A stretch of DNA of 64,000 nucleotides from Candidatus Uhrbacteria bacterium (GTDB lineage Bacteria; Patescibacteriota; Patescibacteriia; UBA9934). The stretch covers positions 53,045 through 117,044 of the forward strand of contig DOZH01000005.1 in assembly GCA_003518105.1 (NCBI GenBank), read 5' to 3'. Below are positions 15,637-23,593 of the stretch, piece after piece. A program made the position numbers and the translations under genes. The notes beneath the pieces are model-generated. The model did not search any database, was not told where the DNA came from, and was given only the letters and a program-made list of their open reading frames with translations. How positions within the stretch are numbered: the stretch's first letter is position 1; each line of letters opens with the position of its first letter.

Positions 15637-16857
15637 ATGAAAAAACCTCACATTGTAATTGTCGGCGGCGGGTTCGGCGGGCTAGAGGTCGCCTGGGGCC
15701 TGCGTGGCCAAGTCAAACAAGGAAAAATCGCCGTCACGCTCATCAACATCACCAACTATTTTCTCTTTACTCCCCTCTTGCACGAAGTCGCAACTGGCGG
15801 TCTCAGTGCCGCTAGCGTTGCCGAGCCTCTCCGTGAAGTCTTCGCCCACACCGGCCTCAATATAATCCAAGGCGAGGTCACCAAGGTCGACGCCGACAAG
15901 AAGGCCGTCTTCCTCGGCCATCACACCATTCCCTACGACGTCCTGGTTCTCTCAACTGGTGCCACCACCAACTACTTCAATACTCCAGGCGCCGCGGAGT
16001 TTGCCCTCCCCCTCAAAACTCTCGCCGACGCCACTGCCATCCGCGCTCGCATCATCGACGCCTTCGAAACCGCCTCACTCGTCACTACCGCTGCCGAACG
16101 CAAGGAACTCCTCTCCTTCGTCGTGGTCGGTGCTGGTGCCACCGGTGTCGAGCTCGCCGCCGAACTCGCCGAATTTGCTTTTCACATTGCCCGCCGCTAT
16201 TTTTGCCAAAAAAATAGCTGTATTCTGCATAACGAAGTTTCTGTCACGCTCGTTAGTGCTGGTCCCGAACTCCTCGCCCAGTTCTCCCCGCCAACTCGTA
16301 AGGCGGCTGAAGCTCGTTTAAAAAAGCTCGGCGTCAAACTCCGCTTGGGCGTGCAAGTCGGCGAGGTCGACGCAACTGGCGTCAACATGAACGACGGTTG
16401 GCGCATCCCCTCTGGCCTCACTATCTGGACCGCTGGCGTTAAAGCAGTCCTTCCATTGATTGTTGATAGCTCTGGCACCAAGGTAGCCAAAGCTCAGCTT
16501 TGGTCGCAAGCAAAAAAGCCAGCTGAGCTGGTCATCCTCGGCGACGCCGCTGCTGGCCTCCCCATGCTGGCCCAAGTCGCTGTTGCTCAAGGCCGTTCCG
16601 TGGCCAATAATATTGTTCTCCTCCTGGCTAGCCGTCCTCTCCTCCCATTTGTCTATCACTCCCGCGGCTCCTTCGTCTCCCTCGGTCAATGGTTCGCCGC
16701 TGGCACCATCGGTCGTATAAATTTGAGCGGTCGCCTCACCTGGTGGCTTTGGCGCACCGTCTATCTCTTCAAATTTGCCAGCCACAAAAAGCGCCTCCGC
16801 ATTGTCTTCGAGTGGACGCTGAACCTCTTCTATCCCCGTGACATCACGCGCCTCTAA
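15637..16857 (+). CDS. Type II NADH dehydrogenase-like flavoprotein
   Basis: A 406-residue FAD/NAD(P)-binding oxidoreductase. The first Rossmann motif IVIVGGGFGGLEVAW binds FAD. YFLFTPLLHEVATGGLS resembles the NDH-2 active-site region, VVVGAGATGVELAAELAEF is the NAD(P)H-binding motif, and VILGDAAA is the second FAD contact. NDH-2 enzymes pass electrons from NADH to quinone without pumping. The C-terminal basic/aromatic region could bind membrane. Codons encoding AQLWSQAKKPAEL derive from a palindromic repeat (16487-16531) inserted just before the GDA motif. Terminator at 16862-16890. Confidence 0.85.
   Translation: MKKPHIVIVGGGFGGLEVAWGLRGQVKQGKIAVTLINITNYFLFTPLLHEVATGGLSAASVAEPLREVFAHTGLNIIQGEVTKVDADKKAVFLGHHTIPYDVLVLSTGATTNYFNTPGAAEFALPLKTLADATAIRARIIDAFETASLVTTAAERKELLSFVVVGAGATGVELAAELAEFAFHIARRYFCQKNSCILHNEVSVTLVSAGPELLAQFSPPTRKAAEARLKKLGVKLRLGVQVGEVDATGVNMNDGWRIPSGLTIWTAGVKAVLPLIVDSSGTKVAKAQLWSQAKKPAELVILGDAAAGLPMLAQVAVAQGRSVANNIVLLLASRPLLPFVYHSRGSFVSLGQWFAAGTIGRINLSGRLTWWLWRTVYLFKFASHKKRLRIVFEWTLNLFYPRDITRL
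16487..16531. repeat. CAAAGCTCAGCTTTG-family double palindrome inside the NDH-2 gene
   Basis: CCAAAGCTCAGCTTTGG (16487-16503), then TCGCAAGC and A-rich spacer, then CCAGCTGAGCTGG (16519-16531). The same order, with CGCAA after the first palindrome, occurs at 42888 and 47554. The insertion keeps the reading frame. Confidence 0.7.
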
Positions 16858-16861
16858 AACA

Positions 16862-16890
16862 AAAACTTCCGGATCAGCCGGGAGTTTTTA
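16862..16890 (+). terminator. Intrinsic terminator of the NDH-2 gene
   Basis: AAAACTTCCGG pairs with CCGGGAGTTTT, followed by TTAG. It lies five bases after the stop codon. Confidence 0.75.
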
Positions 16891-16946
16891 GTTCTTGTTT
16901 TATCCTTGCAGATGCGTCGACCTAATCAACGACTCTGGGAGGGCGA

Positions 16947-16969
16947 CGATCCGAGGGGTACTCGGATCG
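16947..16969. repeat. Perfect inverted repeat after the 17-kb cassette gene
   Basis: CGATCCGAG and CTCGGATCG flank a five-base loop. It lies just past the stop of the minus-strand gene and may be its transcription end, although no T-run follows. Confidence 0.5.
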
Positions 16970-16977
16970 CCAGGCGT

Positions 16978-17511
16978 TCAGGTGAGCTTGAGGAACTTGG
17001 GAGCCTCATTCATCACCCGACCACGGATCACGATGTGCGGCGGTTCGTTCTCGGCCGGCAGCAGGTGTGCCTGCCAGTACAGCCGGTCGAAGTCATCGTG
17101 GTCCGGAGAGCGGCCTTCACCGTCGCGGACGACGACCTTCATGTCGAGCTGGAACTCGTTGAAGTCGTGCGGGTTGGCTTCGACCCTGCCCGCCTTGTCC
17201 AGGTTCCAGAAGGCCGCACCCTCGGCCTGGTCGAGACCCAGGAACCAGGACGCATCGCTCTGGCTGTTCTCCGAGGTGTGGATGCTGTCGCACAACTTGT
17301 CGAGGAAGTCCTCTCCAAGCTTCGCCACCTCCTCGGCCGTCGGCTGCCAGTCGATCTCCCCATCCGGCTTCGCGATGAAGAACGACCGCAGGCGCGGATT
17401 CGTCTCGAGCCCTTCCAGGGCGTCGCGCGCCGTTTCCGGCAAGCGCTCGGGGAAGAAGATGATGGCGACAGTGACGACACTGACCTTGGAGGGATATTCG
17501 TTGCTTTCCAT
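16978..17511 (-). CDS. Uncharacterised acidic protein (cassette gene)
   Basis: I do not recognise this 177-residue soluble protein. It is acidic, begins MESNEYPSKVSVVTVAIIFF and contains GEDFLDKLCDSIHT and DFDRLYWQAHLLPAENEP. Longer frames on the opposite strand are compositionally implausible shadows. GGAG lies nine bases before the ATG, and a TTGACA-N17-CATTAT promoter lies at 17573-17601. GC-rich third positions and a self-contained promoter place it in the cassette group. Confidence 0.65.
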   Translation of the reverse strand: MESNEYPSKVSVVTVAIIFFPERLPETARDALEGLETNPRLRSFFIAKPDGEIDWQPTAEEVAKLGEDFLDKLCDSIHTSENSQSDASWFLGLDQAEGAAFWNLDKAGRVEANPHDFNEFQLDMKVVVRDGEGRSPDHDDFDRLYWQAHLLPAENEPPHIVIRGRVMNEAPKFLKLT

Positions 17512-17572
17512 TCAATACTCCATGTTGTTTCGAGTCCACTGAGCAGGATGATTCCCGCTCAACAGACCCAAA

Positions 17573-17601
17573 ATAATGCCATGAACAGTGGGAATTGTCA
17601 A
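17573..17601 (-). promoter_or_regulatory. Promoter of the 17-kb cassette gene
   Basis: On the minus strand TTGACA (17596-17601) and CATTAT (17573-17578) are 17 bases apart. The -35 box lies close to the stop of the truncated SDR fragment upstream. Confidence 0.7.
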
Positions 17602-17606
17602 TCTCG

Positions 17607-18030
17607 TTATATTACCTTATCGGTCACTATCATTCCCCCCCCCTGCATTACCTGCTTCCCAATCACACCCATAATCGTATCGACGATAGTACTCGGGTGC
17701 TTAGCCATTTTCTGCAGCTGCGGTCCAACTTTCTTAATGTAAGCATCACCCAGGGTCGACGGTGAGATAACGGTAAACGGCAGATAGAACGCTTCGACCA
17801 CATCGTGGTAGTGCCGATTAAGTTCGTTTACAAACGAACCGAGACCAGAATTCACCAAACCATACAGAATCAAATCCTTCGGTTTATTGTTTGGTGAACC
17901 AGCACCCCAAATCATCTGAATCGGTGTGGTGCGGTTCGTGTATTTCTGCACTATTGCCTTGGTTAAGAGCACACTACCCACCAGCTTCGCGCCAAAGCAG
18001 CTCTTAATGCCATCTTGGTCGAGCTCCTCC
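17607..18030 (-). pseudogene. C-terminal fragment of the methyltransferase-SDR gene, cut off by an IS
   Basis: This fragment encodes the second half of a short-chain dehydrogenase/reductase domain: EELDQDGIKSCFGAKLVGS continues through LYGLVNSGLGSFVNEL to a C terminus at GGMIVTDKVI. The catalytic Tyr position is followed by xxxN rather than xxxK, so activity was doubtful even before interruption. The IS3 element at 18031-19234 separates it from the N-terminal part. Removing the IS and one copy of the 3-bp duplication (TCC) restores one continuous frame. The fragment has no start signal of its own. Confidence 0.85.
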
Positions 18031-18088
18031 TGGCAGGTACCCCGCAAACTAGACACATTGTCTCGTTTCAAGGCATATTCAATGCCAT

Positions 18089-18346
18089 ATGCCTCGCCAT
18101 ACAGATCAGAGCACTAAGAACGAGATATTGTCAGCTATTAAAGACGGCCTAAGTGTGGCCGACGCTGCCATTAAATATACTAAACCTACTCAAACCATTT
18201 ATGCTTGGCTACGAGGCCAAGTAGATAATATTGGCACCAGTGCTCTTGAAGTCGCTAAGTTACGGCGAGAAAACACTGAACTTAAAGAAATAATCGGCTG
18301 GCTGACGTTAGAAAAACGTCGCGGGGAAAAAAATCACAGAGGCTAG
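18089..18346 (+). CDS. IS3-family OrfA (helix-turn-helix)
   Basis: An 85-residue protein with a transposase-type helix-turn-helix (EILSAIKDGLSVADAAIKYT...TIYAWLRG) and a leucine-rich coiled coil (LEVAKLRRENTELKEIIGWL), as in IS3 OrfA proteins that bind the inverted repeats. The end contains a run of seven A (18327-18333). OrfB lies in the +1 frame relative to OrfA, and the -1 frame closes soon after, so a standard -1 frameshift does not join them here. Confidence 0.85.
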   Translation: MPRHTDQSTKNEILSAIKDGLSVADAAIKYTKPTQTIYAWLRGQVDNIGTSALEVAKLRRENTELKEIIGWLTLEKRRGEKNHRG

Positions 18347-18353
18347 GCGTCGT

Positions 18354-19172
18354 ATGTCTGCCAGTAAAAACAAGGCCGAGCTAGCTAAAAAGCTCGGTGT
18401 TAGCCGTTCTTCACTCTACTACCGCCCTAAACGTCCCAAAGATGACGAAGCTCTCAGAGACCGCATCCTAGCCGTCCAGACAGAGCATCCAGCCTACGGC
18501 CACAAGAGGATTGCCATGGCTTTAAAGCTCAACAAGAAGCGTATCCGACGAGTCATGAAGAAGTTCAATCTTCGTCCTCGTATCCTGCGGGGTCGGCCAA
18601 CCAAGCGAGATGACAGAGGCAATTTGCCAACAAAAGTACCCAATCTCGCTAAAACTATCTGCCCAATCCGAGCTAACGTGCTCTACGCGGGCGACTTCAC
18701 TTACATTCCCTGGGATAATGGCTTCGTTTATGTAGCCACTGTGCTTGATGTTTTTACGCGAGAGATTGTGGGCTGGCACATTGGCCTCCACCACACCACC
18801 TCCCTCATTACGGAGGCCTTCCTAGATGCTGTACGGAGAACTGGAGTGGCACCCCAGATCTTCCACTCGGACCAGGGTAGCGAATATGTGAGTGGCAGCT
18901 ACGAGCTACTCCTGGCAGCCCACGGCACTAAGGCCTCACAGAGCAAGAAATCATCCCCTTGGGAAAACTGCTACCAAGAGTCGTTCTACAGCGGCTTCAA
19001 GCTCGAGTTTGGCAATCCAACTCGTTTCCATGACTTAGGCGAGCTTGCCGAAGCAGTCCACCGCCAGATACACTATTACAACACAAGGAGAATCCACACC
19101 GCACTCAAGATGCCACCAGTTACTTACAGGGTTCACCAAGAGAACAAAATAGCAGTCCTCATGACCGCCTAA
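18354..19172 (+). CDS. IS3-family transposase OrfB (DDE integrase)
   Basis: A 272-residue catalytic subunit. An HTH_21-like region (HPAYGHKRIAMALKLNKKRIRRVMKK) precedes the rve core. The DDE residues are seen in AGDFTYIPWD, FHSDQGSEY and CYQESFYSGFKLE. The frame is open upstream of the ATG through EARRR, leaving room for either separate initiation or fusion. The gene is intact, so the element may be active. Confidence 0.92.
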   Translation: MSASKNKAELAKKLGVSRSSLYYRPKRPKDDEALRDRILAVQTEHPAYGHKRIAMALKLNKKRIRRVMKKFNLRPRILRGRPTKRDDRGNLPTKVPNLAKTICPIRANVLYAGDFTYIPWDNGFVYVATVLDVFTREIVGWHIGLHHTTSLITEAFLDAVRRTGVAPQIFHSDQGSEYVSGSYELLLAAHGTKASQSKKSSPWENCYQESFYSGFKLEFGNPTRFHDLGELAEAVHRQIHYYNTRRIHTALKMPPVTYRVHQENKIAVLMTA

Positions 19173-19234
19173 TACCCAACTAATTTATTGTTTTGAAAGG
19201 TTATTAGTGTGTTTAAAGAACGGGGTACCTGCCA

Positions 19235-20349
19235 TCCAATATTCCATGTCCGCCCTCAGCGTCCGCCATCATCAATACCAAATCGAGACTCTTCACCTCG
19301 TTTAGCAACTTCGCAATACTTTTCTCACTTGAAATATCACAAGCTCGTTCGTGCCAACCAGCCTTGTCGACATTTTTAGCAGTCCGGCCATACAACCAAA
19401 TCTCATAGCCCAACTTATGTAAGGCGACGGCGACGTAGCGGCCAATCGACTTGGTCTTAGTGCCGGCAATCAAAGCTGTCTTGCGGGCTGGCTTTTCGGC
19501 AAAGAAAAAGCCCCAACCCATCTTGTCGTTCTCAACCGCGCTGACAATTCCCTCGTAACGGTTCTTCAATTCCGTGTAAGTGCCATCAATCTTGTTCTCA
19601 TAAGCCTTCATCTTCTTGGCTAGCTTGCCGTAGGTCCAAATCATATCTTGGTCGCGCTGTTCGGCCTTAACTATCTTCAAGCCGACCGCCTGTAAAATCT
19701 GCTGGTACACCTTAAACGAGAAGCCCTCGTTCCAGTTAACCATCTTATACACCAAGTCATGTTCATTCGACGTCAGCTCACTCTGCGCCGCCTGCGCTAA
19801 AAAGTCAGCCAAGGCGAACACGCCACCTGGCGCTAACAAGCGGTACACATTTTCATATAATGCCTGTTTGTCGGCCACGAGCATAATCGCGTCCTGGCTA
19901 ATGACGTGCGTGAACATCTCGTTCTTCGGAAATACTTGGCTCAGTTCGCTAGCACTAGCGCGTACAAACTGCACTTTAACTTTTGGCAGCTTCTTAGCCT
20001 TGCGCTCAGCATTAAGTTCACGCACATAAATCTTCGCGTCCTTAATCTGCTCGTCGCTCAGGTCGACGCCGACGCCACTACAGCCGAACTTTGCACACAG
20101 CTCAATAAGCGTCTTGCCCGTCCCACAACCAACGTCGAGCACAGTCGAGCTCTTACTAATCGGCGCAATCGTTTCAATATTTTCTAACAAGTGTTCAGTC
20201 GCCTGTTTGTAGGCCGTGGGGAGCGAATCAGTTTCCTTCTTAAACAAACCAACGTGCAGCGTATGCGCCGCCTCGTCCCACGTTTCATCGTAATATTGCT
20301 TGAGGAAGTTGAACTTAGTGCGTGTGGTCTTTTCTTGTTCGTTAATCAT
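19235..20349 (-). pseudogene. Methyltransferase-SDR fusion, N-terminal part interrupted by IS3
   Basis: Residues 1-280 form a class I SAM methyltransferase: motif I VLDVGCGTGKTLIELCA, then SGVGVDLSDEQI and LAPGGVFALADFL. From about 295 a Rossmann fold of an SDR begins (KTALIAGTKTKSIGRYVAVAL) and ends at the IS junction near AEGGHGI. Without the IS the protein continues into the 17607-18030 fragment for roughly 510 residues. The methyltransferase half may still be made. It starts five bases after the 2-hydroxyacid dehydrogenase stop, so the two are one operon, controlled by the divergent TrmB-like gene. Confidence 0.88.
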
Positions 20350-20354
20350 ATTGG

Positions 20355-21806
20355 TTATTTATCGTTCATTAAGTAGCTCGTCATCTCGCCCAGCAACTTG
20401 TACGTCTTCACCTTGATCGACTCCTGCGTCTTCCAGCCTGCTCGGTAAGCCAGCACATTATTCGCCAACTCTTTATGCAGCTTCCAGTCTTTCTTATCCG
20501 TCATCGGTAGCCCTAAAATATCTTTCCTTGGCAAGCCTGGGTAGACGTCGAGATAAGCGAATATTTCTTTCTTCGTCATTCTCTCGGTCAACGCTGTCTG
20601 GTCGATGGCATTCCCATCCGCCGTATTAATGAACATCGCCACGTTCTTCATCGCCTCGATGAACTTCTTATCGATCACATTCTCTGCCTTATGTGCTGGC
20701 ACATGAAGTGAAATGACATCACTCACTCTTGCTAGTTCATTAATCTCTTTATATTTAATGCCGAGCCTCTCTTCGATTACTTCATTTCGCCGCTTCGAAT
20801 AGTAGATAACCTCGAAGCCTAAACCCTTCGCCATCCTCGCCACTTGCTCACCAATCCTTCCTAGTCCCACGAGTCCAAAAATCTTATCGGCGAATTCATA
20901 ATCGGACGTTACTAGAGAATTGACGTCGACCAACTTCCTAGGCCACATCTTCTCTATCTTAGTGACCTCAGCTTCAGGTGTTAATCGTTTATCATAGTAG
21001 ATGAGTTCATTCTCCGCCAAAAACTTATAGGTCGACGCTAGCGTAAAGTCGGTAATGCTTCGCTCTTCGATGATGACGCCAAACGTTCGTAAAGCTTTCA
21101 CGGTCTCCTCGGCCTTTTCAATATTCATCAGGCCAATCATCTTATGCTCAATCATCCTCTCTGGAATCAACTGCTCTAAACTCTTCTTAGCAAAGTCGAA
21201 CTTAACTTGCCCCAACTTATGAAAGTGATGTGAGAACTTTCCCAGCCTCGTATTCTTCTCATTCTCAGGCAGCATTCGAATGCGAGTAAACACGTCATTC
21301 AAAATCGCATTTGCCAGTCCCACTTCACTACTAGCCGAGCCATCACTCGCATAATTCCTCATCAATAACTGCCACATGCCAGCAAACACCACTTCAGCCA
21401 CCGCTTCCGTGCCATAGTCAGGAATATTCTTCACCTCAATTCCCAACTCGCGAGCGAGGTCGACGTTAATCCTGTGCTCCTTTTCATGCGTCCAAAAAAT
21501 AACCAGCTTTAATTGCGGGTTCAATCTTAATATCTCATCCGGAATATTCGTCCAGCAACTAACAATCACCTCAGCTCCCTCCACCCGATTCATCAACAAC
21601 TGCAGCGGCGTATTATTCGCGCCGAGCTCGGTGTAACACTTAGTCTCGGCAAACAACTCTGGCTGTTCACTAAATTGCTGTTCTAATCTCTCTGGCAAAC
21701 TCGACGGAAACTCCAACACCTCCTCCGCCAGTTTATTCAACAGCGCACGATGCTCCGGGTAAAATATGACAGTATCGAGTATCACCACTTTCTTAAACTT
21801 CTTCAT
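20355..21806 (-). CDS. 2-hydroxyacid dehydrogenase-like protein with a large insertion
   Basis: A 483-residue member of the D-2-hydroxyacid dehydrogenase superfamily. The split catalytic domain begins FKKVVILDTVIFYPE, the NAD-binding domain has IFGLVGLGRIGEQVARMAKGLGFEVIYY, and SLHVPAHKAENVI and the C-terminal YRAGWKTQE follow. Family members are usually 310-340 residues; here about 120 residues (165-290), partly helical and Glu/Lys-rich, separate the catalytic and nucleotide domains. The usual catalytic His near the end is not obvious. The substrate is unknown. Operon with the methyltransferase-SDR gene. Confidence 0.8.
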   Translation of the reverse strand: MKKFKKVVILDTVIFYPEHRALLNKLAEEVLEFPSSLPERLEQQFSEQPELFAETKCYTELGANNTPLQLLMNRVEGAEVIVSCWTNIPDEILRLNPQLKLVIFWTHEKEHRINVDLARELGIEVKNIPDYGTEAVAEVVFAGMWQLLMRNYASDGSASSEVGLANAILNDVFTRIRMLPENEKNTRLGKFSHHFHKLGQVKFDFAKKSLEQLIPERMIEHKMIGLMNIEKAEETVKALRTFGVIIEERSITDFTLASTYKFLAENELIYYDKRLTPEAEVTKIEKMWPRKLVDVNSLVTSDYEFADKIFGLVGLGRIGEQVARMAKGLGFEVIYYSKRRNEVIEERLGIKYKEINELARVSDVISLHVPAHKAENVIDKKFIEAMKNVAMFINTADGNAIDQTALTERMTKKEIFAYLDVYPGLPRKDILGLPMTDKKDWKLHKELANNVLAYRAGWKTQESIKVKTYKLLGEMTSYLMNDK

Positions 21807-21867
21807 AGCAAATTCTTCTCATTATTAGCCGCAAACATGTCAGATCAAAAAACGTCACTGACCAAGT

Positions 21868-21896
21868 AGAATATCATAATTATACGTAAAAGTCAA
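21868..21896 (-). promoter_or_regulatory. Promoter of the dehydrogenase-methyltransferase operon
   Basis: On the minus strand TTGACT (21891-21896) and TATTCT (21868-21873) are 17 bases apart. It lies back to back with the TrmB-like gene promoter, five bases away. Confidence 0.7.
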
Positions 21897-21901
21897 TGTA
21901 A

Positions 21902-21940
21902 TTGCACTATAATTTGGCCTGATGTATAATAAAAATATAC
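21902..21940 (+). promoter_or_regulatory. Promoter and possible operator of the first TrmB-like gene
   Basis: TTGCAC (21902-21907) and TATAAT (21925-21930) are 17 bases apart. An inverted repeat GTATA-N7-TATAC (21924-21940) overlaps the -10 box and the predicted start, a position suited to autorepression. Confidence 0.65.
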
Positions 21941-21970
21941 GCTAGTTACACAAATAAGCGCAAAATCCCT

Positions 21971-22747
21971 ATGATTACCAACACCGAGGTGAAACAAAAT
22001 CTTTACACTTCCCTCAAGGAACTCGGTCTCACCGAGAGCGAAGCCAACCTCTACCTCACCTCCTTAACCCTCGGCTCCGTCACCATCGTCTCTTTAGCCG
22101 AGCATCTCAGCATGCCCAGGCCCAACGTCTACAAAGTCATTGCCGGGCTGGAAAAGCACGGTTTAACTAAGTTTTCCGAACGTAAAAAGCAATCTCGCAC
22201 TTTTGTAGTGGAGCCGCCAACCGTCGTCCTGGAACTATTACGCCGTAAACGCGAAGCCATGGCCAGCTTGGACCAAACCCTCGTCGGTTCCATGCCAGAC
22301 CTGCTCGCGCTCTACCATCAAGGCGAAACCCCCACCAAAATCAAAGTTTACGAGGGGGAGGACCAGTGGAATAAAATTTTCTTTAAAGTTCTGGACGAAG
22401 CTAAAGATAAAATCGACTTCTTTGGTTCCGCCGACGCTTTCATCGGCCTCATCTCCTGGGAAACCGAACTCGAATGGATCCGCCTCCGCACCAGCAAAAA
22501 CATTCACATGAATTCCCTCCTCACCCCCGGCGCCGACGCTGCCACGCTCGTTCAAAACGACAAACTCCAAATGCGCACCACGCGCATCTTCCAAGGCACC
22601 CTCCCCTTCGTCACCGGCTTCATGCTCTACGCCAACAAGGTAATCATCTGGCAGCCCAAAGCCCCCCTCGCCGTCCTCGTGGAAGATGAATACATCGTGG
22701 CCATGCTCCGCAGCATCTTCGCCGCACTGTGGACACAAAGTGCATAA
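21971..22747 (+). CDS. TrmB-family transcriptional regulator 1
   Basis: A 258-residue regulator. The N-terminal winged helix (LKELGLTESEANLYLTSL...MPRPNVYKVIAGLEKHGL) is typical of TrmB, and the C-terminal ~150 residues form the PLD-like ligand-sensing domain seen in many CPR and archaeal members (KIKVYEGEDQWNKIFFKVLDE...FFGSADAF). The ligand is unknown. It is divergent from the 2-hydroxyacid dehydrogenase operon with abutting promoters, so that operon is the likely target. Confidence 0.88.
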   Translation: MITNTEVKQNLYTSLKELGLTESEANLYLTSLTLGSVTIVSLAEHLSMPRPNVYKVIAGLEKHGLTKFSERKKQSRTFVVEPPTVVLELLRRKREAMASLDQTLVGSMPDLLALYHQGETPTKIKVYEGEDQWNKIFFKVLDEAKDKIDFFGSADAFIGLISWETELEWIRLRTSKNIHMNSLLTPGADAATLVQNDKLQMRTTRIFQGTLPFVTGFMLYANKVIIWQPKAPLAVLVEDEYIVAMLRSIFAALWTQSA

Positions 22748-22753
22748 ACTCTC

Positions 22754-22823
22754 AGGACGACTTCGGGAGTCGTCCTGGGCCTGCAAACATTGATAAGGAC
22801 GACGTTCGACGTCGTCCTTTGCA
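22754..22823. repeat. REP-like double palindrome, copy at 22.8 kb
   Basis: Palindromes at 22754-22776 and 22796-22818 flank GGGCCTGCAAACATTGATA, and TTGCA follows. It lies seven bases after the TrmB-like stop codon, in the orientation of the copies that flank the transposase gene. Confidence 0.85.
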
Positions 22824-22846
22824 CTTTTACTATCTCTGGTTCACGA

Positions 22847-23173
22847 TTAAATAGCTAGTATTTTTCTTAACTTATCTTTCACTAACTTATAAGCAGTAGT
22901 CTCTAATTTACCAAGTTCTCCCAACACAATCTTTTTCTGTAAAGTAGCAATCTTATCCGTCCTAATAAATGAGTCAGCCTTCAGGCCATTAGTTTGACTA
23001 GCCTTAATCCGAACATCAAAATTACCCAATTTGGCCTGTTTGACGGATGAAATGAATACCACAATGAAATCCTCACCGCCTTTTTGTTCATAGAGCACCA
23101 AGCCGGGCCGTACTTTATGGCCAGACAGGTCGCTAAAAGGAAACGGTATTAAGACAATATCTCCTTTAGACAT
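22847..23173 (-). CDS. PemK/MazF-family toxin
   Basis: A 108-residue endoribonuclease-type toxin. It begins with the family hallmark KGDIVLIPFPFSDLSGHKVRPGLVL and retains FISSVKQ and RTDKIATLQKK, the region corresponding to the conserved Arg and Thr of the active site. It cuts mRNA in the family. The start overlaps the antitoxin end by eight bases, so translation is coupled. Confidence 0.9.
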   Translation of the reverse strand: MSKGDIVLIPFPFSDLSGHKVRPGLVLYEQKGGEDFIVVFISSVKQAKLGNFDVRIKASQTNGLKADSFIRTDKIATLQKKIVLGELGKLETTAYKLVKDKLRKILAI

Positions 23174-23417
23174 AGCTTTTCTTAAGATCAGCTACTGAAT
23201 ATAGATCTGGTTCCTCGTTTAGGAAATCAAAACTCCGCGACAAAGCATTAATATTTGTAATCTCGTTCAAATTTTTATTGTAATGATTGGGAAATTGAAT
23301 GACAATGGCATCAATAGAATTACGTCGACCAATTCCAAAAACTTCTCCGTGCATTTTTACACGGTCAATCACCTGCTTAATATTCTTTCGAGCCTCAGTA
23401 GTAGTAATAACCTGCAT
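23166..23417 (-). CDS. Antitoxin of the MazF-like toxin
   Basis: An 83-residue antitoxin starting at the ATG at 23415-23417 (MQVITTTEARKNIKQVIDRV). This opening resembles Phd/YefM-type antitoxins, which fold over their promoter and have a disordered toxin-binding tail, here ending PDLYSVADLKKSYV. An upstream extension to 23489 is hydrophobic and covers the promoter, so it is not real. The -10 box ends eight bases before the ATG, so the mRNA is probably leaderless, with operator palindromes at the same place. Confidence 0.8.
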   Translation of the reverse strand: MQVITTTEARKNIKQVIDRVKMHGEVFGIGRRNSIDAIVIQFPNHYNKNLNEITNINALSRSFDFLNEEPDLYSVADLKKSYV

Positions 23418-23418
23418 A

Positions 23419-23454
23419 TGTACAAATTGTACAATATTGCACAATGAAGCGCAA
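23419..23454 (-). promoter_or_regulatory. Promoter and operator of the MazEF-like operon
   Basis: On the minus strand TTGCGC (23449-23454) and TACAAT (23426-23431) are 17 bases apart. A perfect palindrome TGTACAA-A-TTGTACA (23419-23433) covers the -10 box, and a second near-perfect palindrome (TTGTACAATATTGCACAA, from 23427) overlaps it. The arrangement fits autorepression by the antitoxin complex. Confidence 0.7.
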
Positions 23455-23511
23455 GACCAGGCCAAAATAAGCCAAATAAACATCTCCATCCAAACAAAGA
23501 ACCGCCCACCT

Positions 23512-23535
23512 GAGCAAGCGGCTCAGTGTGGGCGG
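23512..23535 (-). terminator. Intrinsic terminator after radical SAM gene 1
   Basis: CCGCCCAC-type arms enclose TGAGC/GCTCA. On the minus strand TTCTTTGTTT follows. Confidence 0.7.
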
Positions 23536-23593
23536 CGAGTTGCCGTAGTGAAGTTTTACTCGATAGTTGTCTCCTCCTCAGTTGTTGAATTGT

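Larger units (their letters stand above)
18031..19234 (+). mobile_element. IS3-family insertion sequence (complete, 1204 bp)
   Basis: The ends are inverted repeats TGGCAGGTACCCCG (18031-18044) and its complement (19221-19234), with weaker matching further in. The flanks carry a 3-bp target duplication TCC (18028-18030 and 19235-19237). Two overlapping-type genes, orfA and orfB, fill the element. It is inserted in the SDR half of a minus-strand gene. Confidence 0.9.

Noticed and set aside
16906..17742. Long plus-strand frames across the 17-kb cassette gene
   Set aside because: Composition is unlike protein, and the minus-strand frame has a promoter, a ribosome site and normal amino acid use.
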